The notes beneath the pieces were generated by a model, which was not told the DNA's origin, did not search any database, and saw nothing but the letters and a program-made list of their open reading frames with translations. The translations under genes were made by a program, and so were the position numbers. This document shows, piece by piece, positions 1-6,011 of a stretch of DNA of 12,399 nucleotides. Origin of the DNA: Actinomycetales bacterium (GTDB taxonomy: Bacteria; Actinomycetota; Actinomycetes; Actinomycetales; Dermabacteraceae); assembly GCA_012799425.1 (NCBI GenBank), contig JAAZLF010000123.1:1-12399 (forward strand), read 5' to 3'. Every line of letters begins with the position of its first letter. Position 1 is the first letter of the stretch.

Positions 1-285
1 CAGCACGCCCCGCACCTCGGGATCCTCACGGAAGAACGTCGCCAGCTGTCGCAGCTGATGGGCATGCAGACTTGCACGGGTCCGCATCGTGCGATGCAGA
101 GCGAGCACCCGGCCGGCCTCGACACTGCCCGGCGAGACCTCCTCGAGGATCACGACCTCGTCCAGAGTGCGTCGCGCACGCACAGACCACTCCGGCAGCC
201 CCTCCGCAGGCACCGGCCCGTCGGGCGCGCCGTGATCCTCGGACGGGCCCGACCGCCCGTGCTCGAGCTCCTCGAAGTCACCCAC
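1..285 (-). CDS. N-terminal part of a protein possibly of the DUF222/HNH endonuclease type (partial, runs off the left edge)
   Basis: The minus-strand frame is open from GTG at 285 to the window edge, giving 95 codons without a stop. A GGAGGGGG stretch (302-295) precedes the GTG; a second in-frame GTG at 294 sits too close to that site, so 285 is preferred. Residues 1-40 are acidic and Gly/Pro-rich. The rest looks helical and rich in Arg, Leu and His (for example LHAHQLRQLATFF near residues 75-87), which resembles the start of actinobacterial DUF222 proteins that carry a C-terminal HNH nuclease. The HNH part would lie outside the window, so the family is a guess. That this is a real gene is supported by the clean frame, the ribosome binding site and the non-coding region upstream. 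It could also be an unrelated hypothetical protein. Confidence 0.5.
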   Translation of the reverse strand, partial: MGDFEELEHGRSGPSEDHGAPDGPVPAEGLPEWSVRARRTLDEVVILEEVSPGSVEAGRVLALHRTMRTRASLHAHQLRQLATFFREDPEVRGVL

Positions 286-740
286 CTGAACCACCCCCTC
301 CCTGCACCGGCACCATTGCGATGCACTGCTGACGAATATCCCTCAACGCTACGACCGTGAACTCGCTTACTGAAGAGTCATGACGAAATGGGGATAATTC
401 TGTGGATAGCCATCCTGTGTGGAGGGGAGGTCGCGGAGGGAATCGTGCGCTGTGGAAGGCGATGCGGTCGTGGGGCGCGCGAGGTCCCGTTCCGCGCAGG
501 GGCTCCGCCTGGTACGTTGCGTGATGGGCCGGACGCGAGGTCGGTCGGGGCGAGGTCGAATGTCGGGCACCCGTGATAATGGTCAGAGGGCGAATATCTG
601 GCGCGTGCGAGATGTTCTTGAGAATGTGCACCAGTCGCCTCGGAATTGTGGACAGCTCGCAGTGGGGAGGAATTGTCGAGGATCGCGTTCCCGGCAGATC
701 GCCAGCGTAGCCACCCTGTACACACAGCAGCACACGCGAC
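286..740. other. 455-base intergenic region between divergent genes
   Basis: No convincing gene is seen here: open frames crossing it lack ribosome binding sites and family resemblance, and local composition is less GC-rich than the flanking genes. It should hold the promoters of both flanking genes. On the minus strand, TAGCGT (351-346) is a possible -10 for the left gene, with only a weak -35 (TTCAGT, 374-369). On the plus strand I find no clear promoter for the ATPase. The region also holds TGTGGA motifs, GCGAGGTC direct repeats (479, 535, 550) and CGAATATC twice (333-340, 591-598). Confidence 0.6.
389..409 (-). promoter_or_regulatory. Two tandem DnaA-box-like 9-mers
   Basis: Read on the minus strand, 409-401 is CTATCCACA and 397-389 is TTATCCCCA. 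Each matches the DnaA box TTATCCACA at 8 of 9 positions, in the same orientation with a 12-base period. Weaker TGTGGA-containing copies follow on the plus strand at 418-426, 451-459 and 647-655 (6, 6 and 7 of 9). Whether DnaA binds here is unknown; no origin genes (dnaA, dnaN) are in the window. Confidence 0.4.
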
Positions 741-1973
741 ATGATGGCCGGCATGACCCAGCGCAGCGCTCGCCCCGGCACCGGCCCCACCCCCGGAAGC
801 CCGAACCCCTTCACCCCCGGCTTCGGCCTCACCCCGATGATCCTCGCGGGCCGAGACCTCGCGATCGAGGAGTTCACCGCCGCGCTCGCGGGGAACGTGC
901 CCGAGGCCCGGGCGATCCTGATCTCTGGCGCCCGCGGCTCCGGCAAGACGGTGCTGCTCACCGAGTTCCGCGAGCTCGCCCTCGAGGCGGGCTGGATCGA
1001 CCTGCGGATGCACACCTCCTCGACCTCCCTGGTGGAGGAGCTGCGCGGCCAGGCCATCGCCCATCTGCGCGAGCTCGACCCCGAGGCGGAGACCTCGCGC
1101 CTGACCTCCGCGCGCATCTCCTCGCTCAGCGCCTCGCGCGACATCGTCCAGCGCTACCAGGGAGAGGGGGAGGTGCTCAGCACGGTGCTCGACCGCCTGG
1201 CCCAGCTCGCCGATGAGGACGGCGGAGGCCTGCTGATCACCCTCGACGAGCTGCAGTCGGTGGATCGCGACCAGCTGCACGCCCTCACCCAGCACGTGCA
1301 GGATCTGATCGGCTCCGGTCACGCGGTCGCGTTCATCGCCGCGGGAGTGCGCCCCGGGGTCGATGCACTGCTGGACCACGAGCGCACCACCTTCCTGCGC
1401 CGCGCGCACCGGATCGAGGTGGGCAGCGTGGACGTCGGCACCGCGGCGGAGGCGATCCGCATGACCATCGCCGACACCACCCGGACCATCACCCCCGAGG
1501 CCGCGGTGCTGGCCGGTGAGATCTCCTGCGGCTACCCGTATCTGATCCAGCTCATCGGCTCCAAGGCCTGGCAGAGCAGCGGGGACGCCGGCACCCTTGA
1601 GATCGAGGACGTGCGACGCAGCCGCGATGCCGTGGTCGCGGCGATGATCAAGAACGTGCACGGGCCCGCTCTGCGCGGCCTCAGCCCCCGCAAGCGCGAG
1701 TACCTCCACGCGATGCTCGAGGACGAGGGCCCCTCGAGCGTCGGTGACATCGCCCGGCGGATGGGCATCGATCCACGCAACCAGTCCACCTACCGCGAGC
1801 GCCTCATCGAGGAGGAGCTGATCCGCCCCGCCGGGCGCGGCTTCGTCGAGTACTCCCTGCCCTATCTCGCCGACGCACTGCACCACGAGGCCCGCACCGG
1901 GGTGGGGGCCGATGTCGAACCCGACCGCGGCGTGCGCCGCTCCCACCGCGGTCGACGCGGCCCTCGACCATAG
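741..1973 (+). CDS. AAA-type ATPase with C-terminal winged helix
   Basis: A 410-residue cytoplasmic P-loop ATPase. Walker A is GARGSGKT at residues 63-70 and Walker B is LLITLDE at 164-170, with D169 for Mg2+ and E170 as the likely catalytic base. A sensor-like strand (AFIAAGVRP) follows near 197-205, and a helical lid spans about 230-300. Residues 315-380 look like a winged helix-turn-helix (SVGDIARRMGI near 333-343). The last 20 residues are Arg-rich and probably disordered. The order P-loop, lid, winged helix resembles Orc1/Cdc6-like and AAA_16 ATPases, so a DNA-associated role is plausible but unproven. ATG is possible at 741, 744 or 753; none has a clear ribosome binding site, so the start is uncertain and translation may be leaderless. 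It stands alone, 32 bases before the next gene on the same strand. The substrate is unknown. Confidence 0.85.
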   Translation: MMAGMTQRSARPGTGPTPGSPNPFTPGFGLTPMILAGRDLAIEEFTAALAGNVPEARAILISGARGSGKTVLLTEFRELALEAGWIDLRMHTSSTSLVEELRGQAIAHLRELDPEAETSRLTSARISSLSASRDIVQRYQGEGEVLSTVLDRLAQLADEDGGGLLITLDELQSVDRDQLHALTQHVQDLIGSGHAVAFIAAGVRPGVDALLDHERTTFLRRAHRIEVGSVDVGTAAEAIRMTIADTTRTITPEAAVLAGEISCGYPYLIQLIGSKAWQSSGDAGTLEIEDVRRSRDAVVAAMIKNVHGPALRGLSPRKREYLHAMLEDEGPSSVGDIARRMGIDPRNQSTYRERLIEEELIRPAGRGFVEYSLPYLADALHHEARTGVGADVEPDRGVRRSHRGRRGPRP

Positions 1974-2001
1974 GCGGAGGCGATCGCACCGTCGGCATCG
2001 G

Positions 2002-2007
2002 TAGCGT
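2002..2007 (+). promoter_or_regulatory. Candidate -10 element (TAGCGT) of the DUF1648 gene
   Basis: TAGCGT lies 10 bases before the preferred ATG at 2018, so any leader would be only a few bases long. No good -35 is visible. It overlaps the alternative GTG start at 2006, which argues for 2018 as the true start. Confidence 0.4.
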
Positions 2008-2017
2008 GAAGAGCACC

Positions 2018-2524
2018 ATGAGCACGATCCTCACCAAGTCCCAGCGCCCCGCCCGCACCTACACCACCGGCCCGGTCACCCGGGCGCTGCGATGGTTCTC
2101 GGTGCTGTCGACGCTCGGCATCACGGCCTGGCTGCTCGCGCGCTACCCCAGCCTCCCGAGCACGGTCGCGACCCATTTCGATGCCACCGGGCAGGCCGAC
2201 GACTGGGGGCCGCGGTGGTCGATCCTGGTGGTCGCCGGGATCATGGTGGTGCTGTCGCTGGGGATCACGGCGCTGTCCACCCGGCCGCGCGGCTTCAACT
2301 ACCCCAGCGAGATCACCGAGGGCAACGCCCAGGCCATGTACCGCGAAGGGGAGCGGATGCTGGTCTGGACGGCGCTGGGGATGCAGATGATCTACCTCGG
2401 GATCGTCTGGGCGGTGATCGTCGGCGGCGGCGGCTCGTTGCTGGCGATCGGCCTGGTGGGCCTGATCGGTGCATCGGTCGTGGGGATCATCCGCCTGGTC
2501 CGCGCCGCCCGCACTCAGAGCTGA
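2018..2524 (+). CDS. DUF1648-type integral membrane protein
   Basis: A 168-residue membrane protein with about four hydrophobic segments, near residues 25-42, 70-88, 115-135 and 138-160. Between the first two is the DUF1648 signature (VATHFDATGQADDWG, about 50-64), a short extracytoplasmic motif also found in SdpI-type immunity proteins and other small actinobacterial membrane proteins. Only the DUF1648 part is recognised, and the function is unknown. ATG at 2018 is preferred over GTG at 2006 because the GTG overlaps a -10-like TAGCGT and adds only four residues. The 3' end overlaps the convergent MerR-PP2C gene by 10 bases, leaving no room for a terminator between them. Confidence 0.8.
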   Translation: MSTILTKSQRPARTYTTGPVTRALRWFSVLSTLGITAWLLARYPSLPSTVATHFDATGQADDWGPRWSILVVAGIMVVLSLGITALSTRPRGFNYPSEITEGNAQAMYREGERMLVWTALGMQMIYLGIVWAVIVGGGGSLLAIGLVGLIGASVVGIIRLVRAARTQS

Positions 2525-3585
2525 GCGAGGGCGAGGCCCACGTTGTCCGGCCCGCCGGCGGCGAGCGCCAGCTCGATGAGCTGCTGCGCGAGCGCCTCGG
2601 GCTCGCCGGCCGACGTCAGTGCGCTCGCGAGCCCTGCCGGCTCCACCACGGCATGCAGGCCGTCGGTGGTCAGCAGCACCAGATCGCCGGGCTCGAGCCG
2701 GCGCACCAGCAGGTCCGGCGCCGTCGGCGCACCTGCGGCGAGCGCCCGGTTCAGCACTGCACGGTTCGGATGCGCGGCGACCTCCTCGGGGGAGAGGCGC
2801 CCCGCCTCGACCAGTGAGCGCAGCAGCGTGTGGTCCTGCGTGATGTTCTCGAGCCGCTGACCGCGCACCAGCACCGCCCGGGAGTCGCCGAGGTGCGCGA
2901 TGTGCAGCCGGTCCGCGTCCAGCAGCGCGGCCGTGAGCGTCGAGCCGACATCGCCCTCGGCCGGGACCAGCGCCTCGACCTCCCGCCAGGCCGCTTCGAG
3001 GGTCGCGAGCGGGGCGGCCGACGGATCGGCCTCGAGCGTGCGGACCAGCGCTGCCGAGAGCGCCGAGAGGATCCGCAGGGCGAGGTCCTGCGAGGTGCCG
3101 AAGCCGTCGGCGACGGCGAGCAGGGTGTGCCCGCCCGGCAGCTCGCGGACGAGCACGGCGTCCTGCTGCGCGTCGCGCGTGAGGCCGATGTGCAGCGCCC
3201 AGGCGGTGCGGGGCGTGGTGGTGGAAGTGGTCATGATGTCCTCCGAGGAGAGTGCCCCGAGGTCACGGGCGAGGGAGCGGACGGCTGCAGCGCGGGAGAA
3301 GGCGTCGGCCTCCTCCTGCCGCCACCAGGAGCGCAGCTCTGCGGCGGCGGCGGAGCCATCCAGATCGCACAGCACCCGGATGCGGGCGAGCCCCATCCCG
3401 ATGCCACGCAGGGAGGCGATGAGCCGTGCATGCTCGACCTGGTCGGCGCCGTAGGAGCGGTAACCGGTGAACGGGTCGACGCGGCGCGGGACCAGCAGCC
3501 CCGACTCGGCGTAGAGGCGCAGTGCCTTGGGGCTCAGCCCGCTGCGCGCGGCCAGCTCCCCGATGCTCATCAGCGCCTCGTCCAT
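2515..3585 (-). CDS. MerR-family DNA-binding domain fused to a PP2C-type Ser/Thr phosphatase domain
   Basis: The protein has 356 residues. Residues 6-75 are a MerR DNA-binding domain: helix-turn-helix IGELAARSGLSPKALRLY, wing with VDPFTGYRSY, then a recognition-support helix. A helix at about 80-110 takes the place of the MerR dimer coiled coil. Residues 128-356 are a PP2C phosphatase: degenerate motif 1 (TRDAQQDA; the usual R-x-x-N-E-D has Q-Q-D), ADGFG with D160, GSTLTA (214-219), GDSR (233-236), TQDHT (249-253), TTDGL with D308, and GPDN with D347. The metal-binding aspartates of the family are present, so activity on phospho-Ser/Thr is likely. The gene starts at ATG 3585 with GGAGG five bases upstream. 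Known MerR proteins carry ligand-binding C-terminal domains such as TipAS; a phosphatase there is unusual. No partner kinase of the Hanks type is in the window. Confidence 0.9.
   Translation of the reverse strand: MDEALMSIGELAARSGLSPKALRLYAESGLLVPRRVDPFTGYRSYGADQVEHARLIASLRGIGMGLARIRVLCDLDGSAAAAELRSWWRQEEADAFSRAAAVRSLARDLGALSSEDIMTTSTTTPRTAWALHIGLTRDAQQDAVLVRELPGGHTLLAVADGFGTSQDLALRILSALSAALVRTLEADPSAAPLATLEAAWREVEALVPAEGDVGSTLTAALLDADRLHIAHLGDSRAVLVRGQRLENITQDHTLLRSLVEAGRLSPEEVAAHPNRAVLNRALAAGAPTAPDLLVRRLEPGDLVLLTTDGLHAVVEPAGLASALTSAGEPEALAQQLIELALAAGGPDNVGLALAQL
3232..3244 (-). promoter_or_regulatory. Internal ribosome binding site and in-frame ATG before the PP2C domain
   Basis: Within the MerR-PP2C gene, GGAGG (3244-3240) stands five bases before an in-frame ATG (3234-3232, codon 118). 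The main start at 3585 has the same GGAGG and the same five-base spacing. Starting here would give a 239-residue protein holding the whole PP2C domain and none of the MerR domain. This is inferred from sequence only. Confidence 0.5.
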
Positions 3586-3606
3586 GCGTTCCTCCGTCGT
3601 TCCTCG

Positions 3607-3627
3607 CCCGGTGCCCCGGGCACCGGG
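3607..3627 (-). repeat. Perfect 9-bp inverted repeat in the MerR-PP2C leader
   Basis: Arms CCCGGTGCC (3607-3615) and GGCACCGGG (3619-3627) are separated by three bases. The element lies between the predicted promoter (3646-3676) and the ribosome binding site (3595-3591). In the mRNA it would form a very stable hairpin 11 bases before GGAGG. It could tune translation or stability, or be a DNA operator. It has no U-run and is not a normal terminator. Confidence 0.6.
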
Positions 3628-3645
3628 TCCATCCCGGTGATGACC

Positions 3646-3676
3646 ACGGTCGGGATGTCCCCTGGGGGAGAGTCAA
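3646..3676 (-). promoter_or_regulatory. MerR-type promoter with dyad in a 19-base spacer
   Basis: On the minus strand, -35 TTGACT (3676-3671) is followed by a 19-base spacer and -10-like GACCGT (3651-3646). Inside the spacer lies the dyad TCCCC-N2-GGGGA (3658-3669). An over-long 19-20-base spacer carrying the operator dyad is the hallmark of promoters that MerR proteins activate by DNA distortion, so the gene is probably autoregulated. The -10 is weak in its first base. Confidence 0.6.
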
Positions 3677-3696
3677 GCAGGGCTGCGATTAATCCG

Positions 3697-3726
3697 TCGA
3701 CCTGCACGGTTCCGCCGTGATCCACT
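3697..3726 (+). promoter_or_regulatory. Possible leaderless promoter of the GNAT gene
   Basis: TCGACC (3697-3702) and TCCACT (3721-3726) are spaced by 18 bases, and ATG follows six bases after the second. The ATG has no Shine-Dalgarno sequence, so a leaderless transcript would explain the start. Both hexamers are imperfect matches. The 147-base region is shared with the divergent MerR-type promoter. Confidence 0.3.
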
Positions 3727-3732
3727 GACCCC

Positions 3733-4773
3733 ATGCACGTGAGCATCCGTCCCCTGGACTCCTCCTGCGACCTCGAGCTCGACCAGTACCTCGCGCTCGA
3801 GACCGCCCTCGACGAGCACACCTACGGCGCCCACCAGGCGCTCACCCGTGAGCAGCTGCGCGCTCAGCTGGTCGACTCCCCGTACTGGCGAACCCAGCGC
3901 TGGATCGCGCTCGCGGAGACCCTGGAGGGCGGCGAGAGCCTCGTGGGCCGTGCCGCGGCGTTCATCCCGCTCCAGGAGAATCTCGAGAGCATCTCGGTGG
4001 GCGTCTCCGTGCACCCCGCCTTCCGAGGGCAGGGGGTAGCGACGCTGCTGGCCCAGGAGGTGCTGATGCCCGCGATCCGCGACTCGGGCCGCACCCTGAT
4101 CGAGGGCTGCGGCGAGATCCCGGAGGGACACGACCCCGACAGCCCCGATCACCCGGTGAACCGCCTCGCCCGGCGCCTCGGGATCTCCCGCAAGAATCTC
4201 GCCGTGTGCCGCGCGCTGCCGCTGCCGCTCGCGGACACTCTGCTGGATGCGCTGCAGGCCGAGGCCGAGGAGAAGCTCGGGCAGTACAGGGTGGAGCTGT
4301 GGGACGGCGACATCCCCGAGGAGCACCTCGAGGCGTACGGGCTGATGCTGCGTCAGCTCGAGCTCGACGAACCCGACGAGGAGGTCGAGCACGAGGCGCC
4401 CGAGTACACCCCGGAGCGGATCCGCGAGGGGGAGCGGCGCCTGCGCGAACAGGGCCTGGTGAAGATCACGGCGGTCGCGATCGCGCCCGACGGCAGCTTC
4501 GCCGGGAACACCGAGGTCCATGTGCACAGCTCGCCCGGCAGCACCCTCGGCTGGCAGGAGAACACCCTGGTCATGCCCGAGCATCGCGGTCATCGGCTGG
4601 GTCTCGCGCTGAAGGTCGCCACTCACCGGCAGCTGCGCGAGCGCGCCCCGCAGCTGCGCACCCTCGTCACCTGGAACTCGCACGTGAACCCCTGGATGAT
4701 CGAGATCAACGAGAAGCTCGGCTACCGGGTGCTCTACCGCGAGCTTGTGCTGCAGGGCCGTCCCGAGCTCTGA
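3733..4773 (+). CDS. Tandem-domain GNAT N-acetyltransferase
   Basis: A 346-residue cytoplasmic protein with two GNAT folds in a row. The N-terminal domain (about 1-160) has the acetyl-CoA motif A as VHPAFRGQGVATLL (93-106). The C-terminal domain (about 185-340) has VMPEHRGHRLGLAL (280-293) and the typical motif B end NPWMIEINEKLGYRV (319-333). An acidic linker rich in Asp/Glu lies near 190-235. Tandem GNAT proteins of this kind, such as the mycothiol synthase MshD, are common in actinobacteria, but I do not see enough to call MshD, and the acceptor substrate is unknown. The start at 3733 has no Shine-Dalgarno and follows a -10-like element at leaderless distance. It is divergent from the MerR-PP2C gene and shares its 147-base promoter region. 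Confidence 0.85.
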   Translation: MHVSIRPLDSSCDLELDQYLALETALDEHTYGAHQALTREQLRAQLVDSPYWRTQRWIALAETLEGGESLVGRAAAFIPLQENLESISVGVSVHPAFRGQGVATLLAQEVLMPAIRDSGRTLIEGCGEIPEGHDPDSPDHPVNRLARRLGISRKNLAVCRALPLPLADTLLDALQAEAEEKLGQYRVELWDGDIPEEHLEAYGLMLRQLELDEPDEEVEHEAPEYTPERIREGERRLREQGLVKITAVAIAPDGSFAGNTEVHVHSSPGSTLGWQENTLVMPEHRGHRLGLALKVATHRQLRERAPQLRTLVTWNSHVNPWMIEINEKLGYRVLYRELVLQGRPEL

Positions 4774-4818
4774 GGGAGACACGCCGTAGCCCTCCCGCAC
4801 CGTCGCCGCCCACCGGGC

Positions 4819-4842
4819 TAGGTTCGGCGGCAAGGGAGGGGG
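4819..4842 (+). promoter_or_regulatory. -10 element TAGGTT and strong ribosome binding site
   Basis: TAGGTT (4819-4824) is a good actinobacterial -10, with no clear -35 upstream. AAGGGAGGGGG (4832-4842) then gives a strong ribosome binding site ending six bases before ATG 4849, which supports the short gene that follows. Confidence 0.5.
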
Positions 4843-4848
4843 CTGTGC

Positions 4849-5043
4849 ATGGGTGTGCAGGCGAAGCATCGCAGGAGGACTCGGCGCGGCCGGCCTCATG
4901 AGCAGTTCATGATCGCCATCGCGATCCTGTTCCTGGTGATGGCCGGCGGCATGGCGGCGGCTCTGGCCACCAGCATCGTCACTCCGGGCGCGGAGCGCCA
5001 CGTCGGCGAGGACGCCCCCGAGGTCACGCCCCACCAGCGGTGA
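4849..5043 (+). CDS. Small single-pass membrane protein, hypothetical
   Basis: A 64-residue protein. Residues 5-17 are very basic (KHRRRTRRGR), residues 20-44 form one hydrophobic helix (MIAIAILFLVMAGG onward), and the polar, acidic tail ends at about 64. By the positive-inside rule the N-terminus is cytoplasmic and the tail outside. The gene is supported by a strong ribosome binding site and its own -10 element rather than by family resemblance. It lies between the GNAT gene and the SRPBCC gene on the same strand, 75 and 39 bases away. Function unknown. Confidence 0.65.
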   Translation: MGVQAKHRRRTRRGRPHEQFMIAIAILFLVMAGGMAAALATSIVTPGAERHVGEDAPEVTPHQR

Positions 5044-5082
5044 ATGGGCTCAGGTCACCGAGGCGGGTGGCACCATGGAGCC

Positions 5083-5541
5083 ATGAGCCAGGAACCGCAG
5101 CGTCTCGTCACCGCCACTCGGGAGATCGTCGCACCCGCCGCGGCGATCTTCGAGCTGATCGCCGATCCCGCGCAGCAGCCGCGCTGGGACGGCAACGACA
5201 ACCTCGACCAGGCCGCATCCGGCCAGCGCGTGCGCGCAGTGGGTGATGTGTTCGTGATGCGAAACCGCAACGGTGGGGTGCGCGAGAATCACGTCGTCGA
5301 CTTCGCCGAGGGAAGCGCGATCGCCTGGTTGCCGGCGCCCCAGGGAGAGACGCCCCCTGGGCATCTATGGGGATGGCAGCTCGAGCCCGTCGACGGCGGT
5401 ACACGGGTCACGCACCTGTACGACTACTCGCGGCTGTACGACGAGAAGCGCCTGCCCAAGGCGCAGGCGGTGACCGCGCAGAAGCTGCTCGCCTCGATCG
5501 ACCGGCTCGCAGCGCTGGTCGAGGAGGGTGCGGTCTCCTGA
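5083..5541 (+). CDS. SRPBCC-superfamily (START/polyketide-cyclase-like) protein
   Basis: A 152-residue single-domain protein with the SRPBCC pattern. A first strand (VTATREIVAPAAAIFELIADP, about 9-29) leads into the helix with IFELIADP, then QQPRWDG. The middle strands (GDVFVMR, ENHVVDF, AIAWLP) and the WGWQLEPVDGGTRVTHLYDY segment (96-115) are typical, ending in a long helix (127-148). Members bind hydrophobic ligands in a deep pocket; the ligand here cannot be told. ATG at 5083 is chosen because the upstream ATG at 5044 adds 13 residues outside the fold (Gly/His-rich). No Shine-Dalgarno is present, but CACCAT lies six bases before the ATG, a possible leaderless -10. The stop overlaps the start of the next gene. 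Confidence 0.8.
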   Translation: MSQEPQRLVTATREIVAPAAAIFELIADPAQQPRWDGNDNLDQAASGQRVRAVGDVFVMRNRNGGVRENHVVDFAEGSAIAWLPAPQGETPPGHLWGWQLEPVDGGTRVTHLYDYSRLYDEKRLPKAQAVTAQKLLASIDRLAALVEEGAVS

Positions 5542-6005
5542 CGTCGCGCGAGGAGGACCGCGTCGAATCCGCCATCGAGCAGGCGGTCCGGCGAGGCGAC
5601 TTCGAGGACCTGCCCGGCGCGGGCAAGCCCCTGGACCTGCCCCGCAGTCACGATCCCGATTGGTGGATCAAGCAGCGCATGGCCAGCGGCGACATCGACC
5701 GTGAGGCGCTGCTGCCGGTCGTGGTGCTGCTGCGCCGCGAGTTCGAGGCCCGCGAGGAGACCCTCGCCGCGCTGCCCACCGAGCAGGCCGCCCGCGAGTA
5801 TGCCGCGGACTTCAGCGAGCGGGTCCACGAGGACCGCCGCGACAACCCCTTCCAGGTGATGCTCGCCCCCGCCTGGGATCCCGACGACGCGGCACAGCTG
5901 TGGCGGGAGCTGCGGGCGGCGGCGCCGGCGGAGAAGCCGCTCGCGCCGCCCGTGCCGGAGCCGCCGCCCCGTCGGCGCTGGTGGTTCTTCGGCCGACGGC
6001 GCTGA
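5538..6005 (+). CDS. DUF1992 (DnaJ-C28-like) domain protein with probable CTG start
   Basis: The conserved block RGDFEDLPGAGKPLDLP (residues 19-35) and the following helices (WWIKQRM, LRREFEAREETL) mark a DUF1992 protein, the domain found in DNAJC28 homologues. The C-terminal 25 residues are Pro-rich, then Arg/Trp-rich (RRRWWFFGRRR), which may bind membrane or nucleic acid. Family members begin shortly before the RGxFdxLpGaGKP block. In this frame there is no ATG, GTG or TTG between 5373 and 5538, and the first downstream ATG (codon 48) would remove the signature. CTG at 5538 is the only near-cognate start; GAGGAGG (5521-5527) lies 10 bases before it, and CTGA overlaps the stop of the SRPBCC gene, so translational coupling is likely. 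With this start the protein has 155 residues. Function unknown. Confidence 0.75.
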   Translation: MTSREEDRVESAIEQAVRRGDFEDLPGAGKPLDLPRSHDPDWWIKQRMASGDIDREALLPVVVLLRREFEAREETLAALPTEQAAREYAADFSERVHEDRRDNPFQVMLAPAWDPDDAAQLWRELRAAAPAEKPLAPPVPEPPPRRRWWFFGRRR

Positions 6006-6011
6006 GGCCCG

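Noticed and set aside
286..740. A possible RNA gene or riboswitch in the left intergenic region
   Set aside because: I found no tRNA-like cloverleaf, conserved riboswitch core or long stem; only short repeats and box-like motifs.
378..1946. Long open frame on the minus strand opposite the ATPase gene
   Set aside because: The plus-strand frame has Walker motifs and a winged helix; the opposite frame has no recognisable domain and is an expected effect of high GC third positions.
741..1973. Treating the ATPase as part of a defence or phage system
   Set aside because: No nuclease, toxin, reverse transcriptase or phage gene accompanies it; neighbours are ordinary, so only a general ATPase call is supported.
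3733..4773. Calling the tandem GNAT protein mycothiol synthase (mshD)
   Set aside because: The two-domain layout fits, but I cannot see MshD-specific residues, and tandem GNATs are common in actinobacteria.
3673..5034. Long minus-strand frame opposite the GNAT and small membrane protein genes
   Set aside because: It is low-complexity and His/Gly/Leu-rich with no family resemblance, while the plus strand has two clear GNAT motifs.
5367..5537. Upstream extension of the DUF1992 gene to ATG 5367
   Set aside because: It would overlap the SRPBCC gene by about 175 bases and add an Arg/Ala-rich stretch with no family counterpart.
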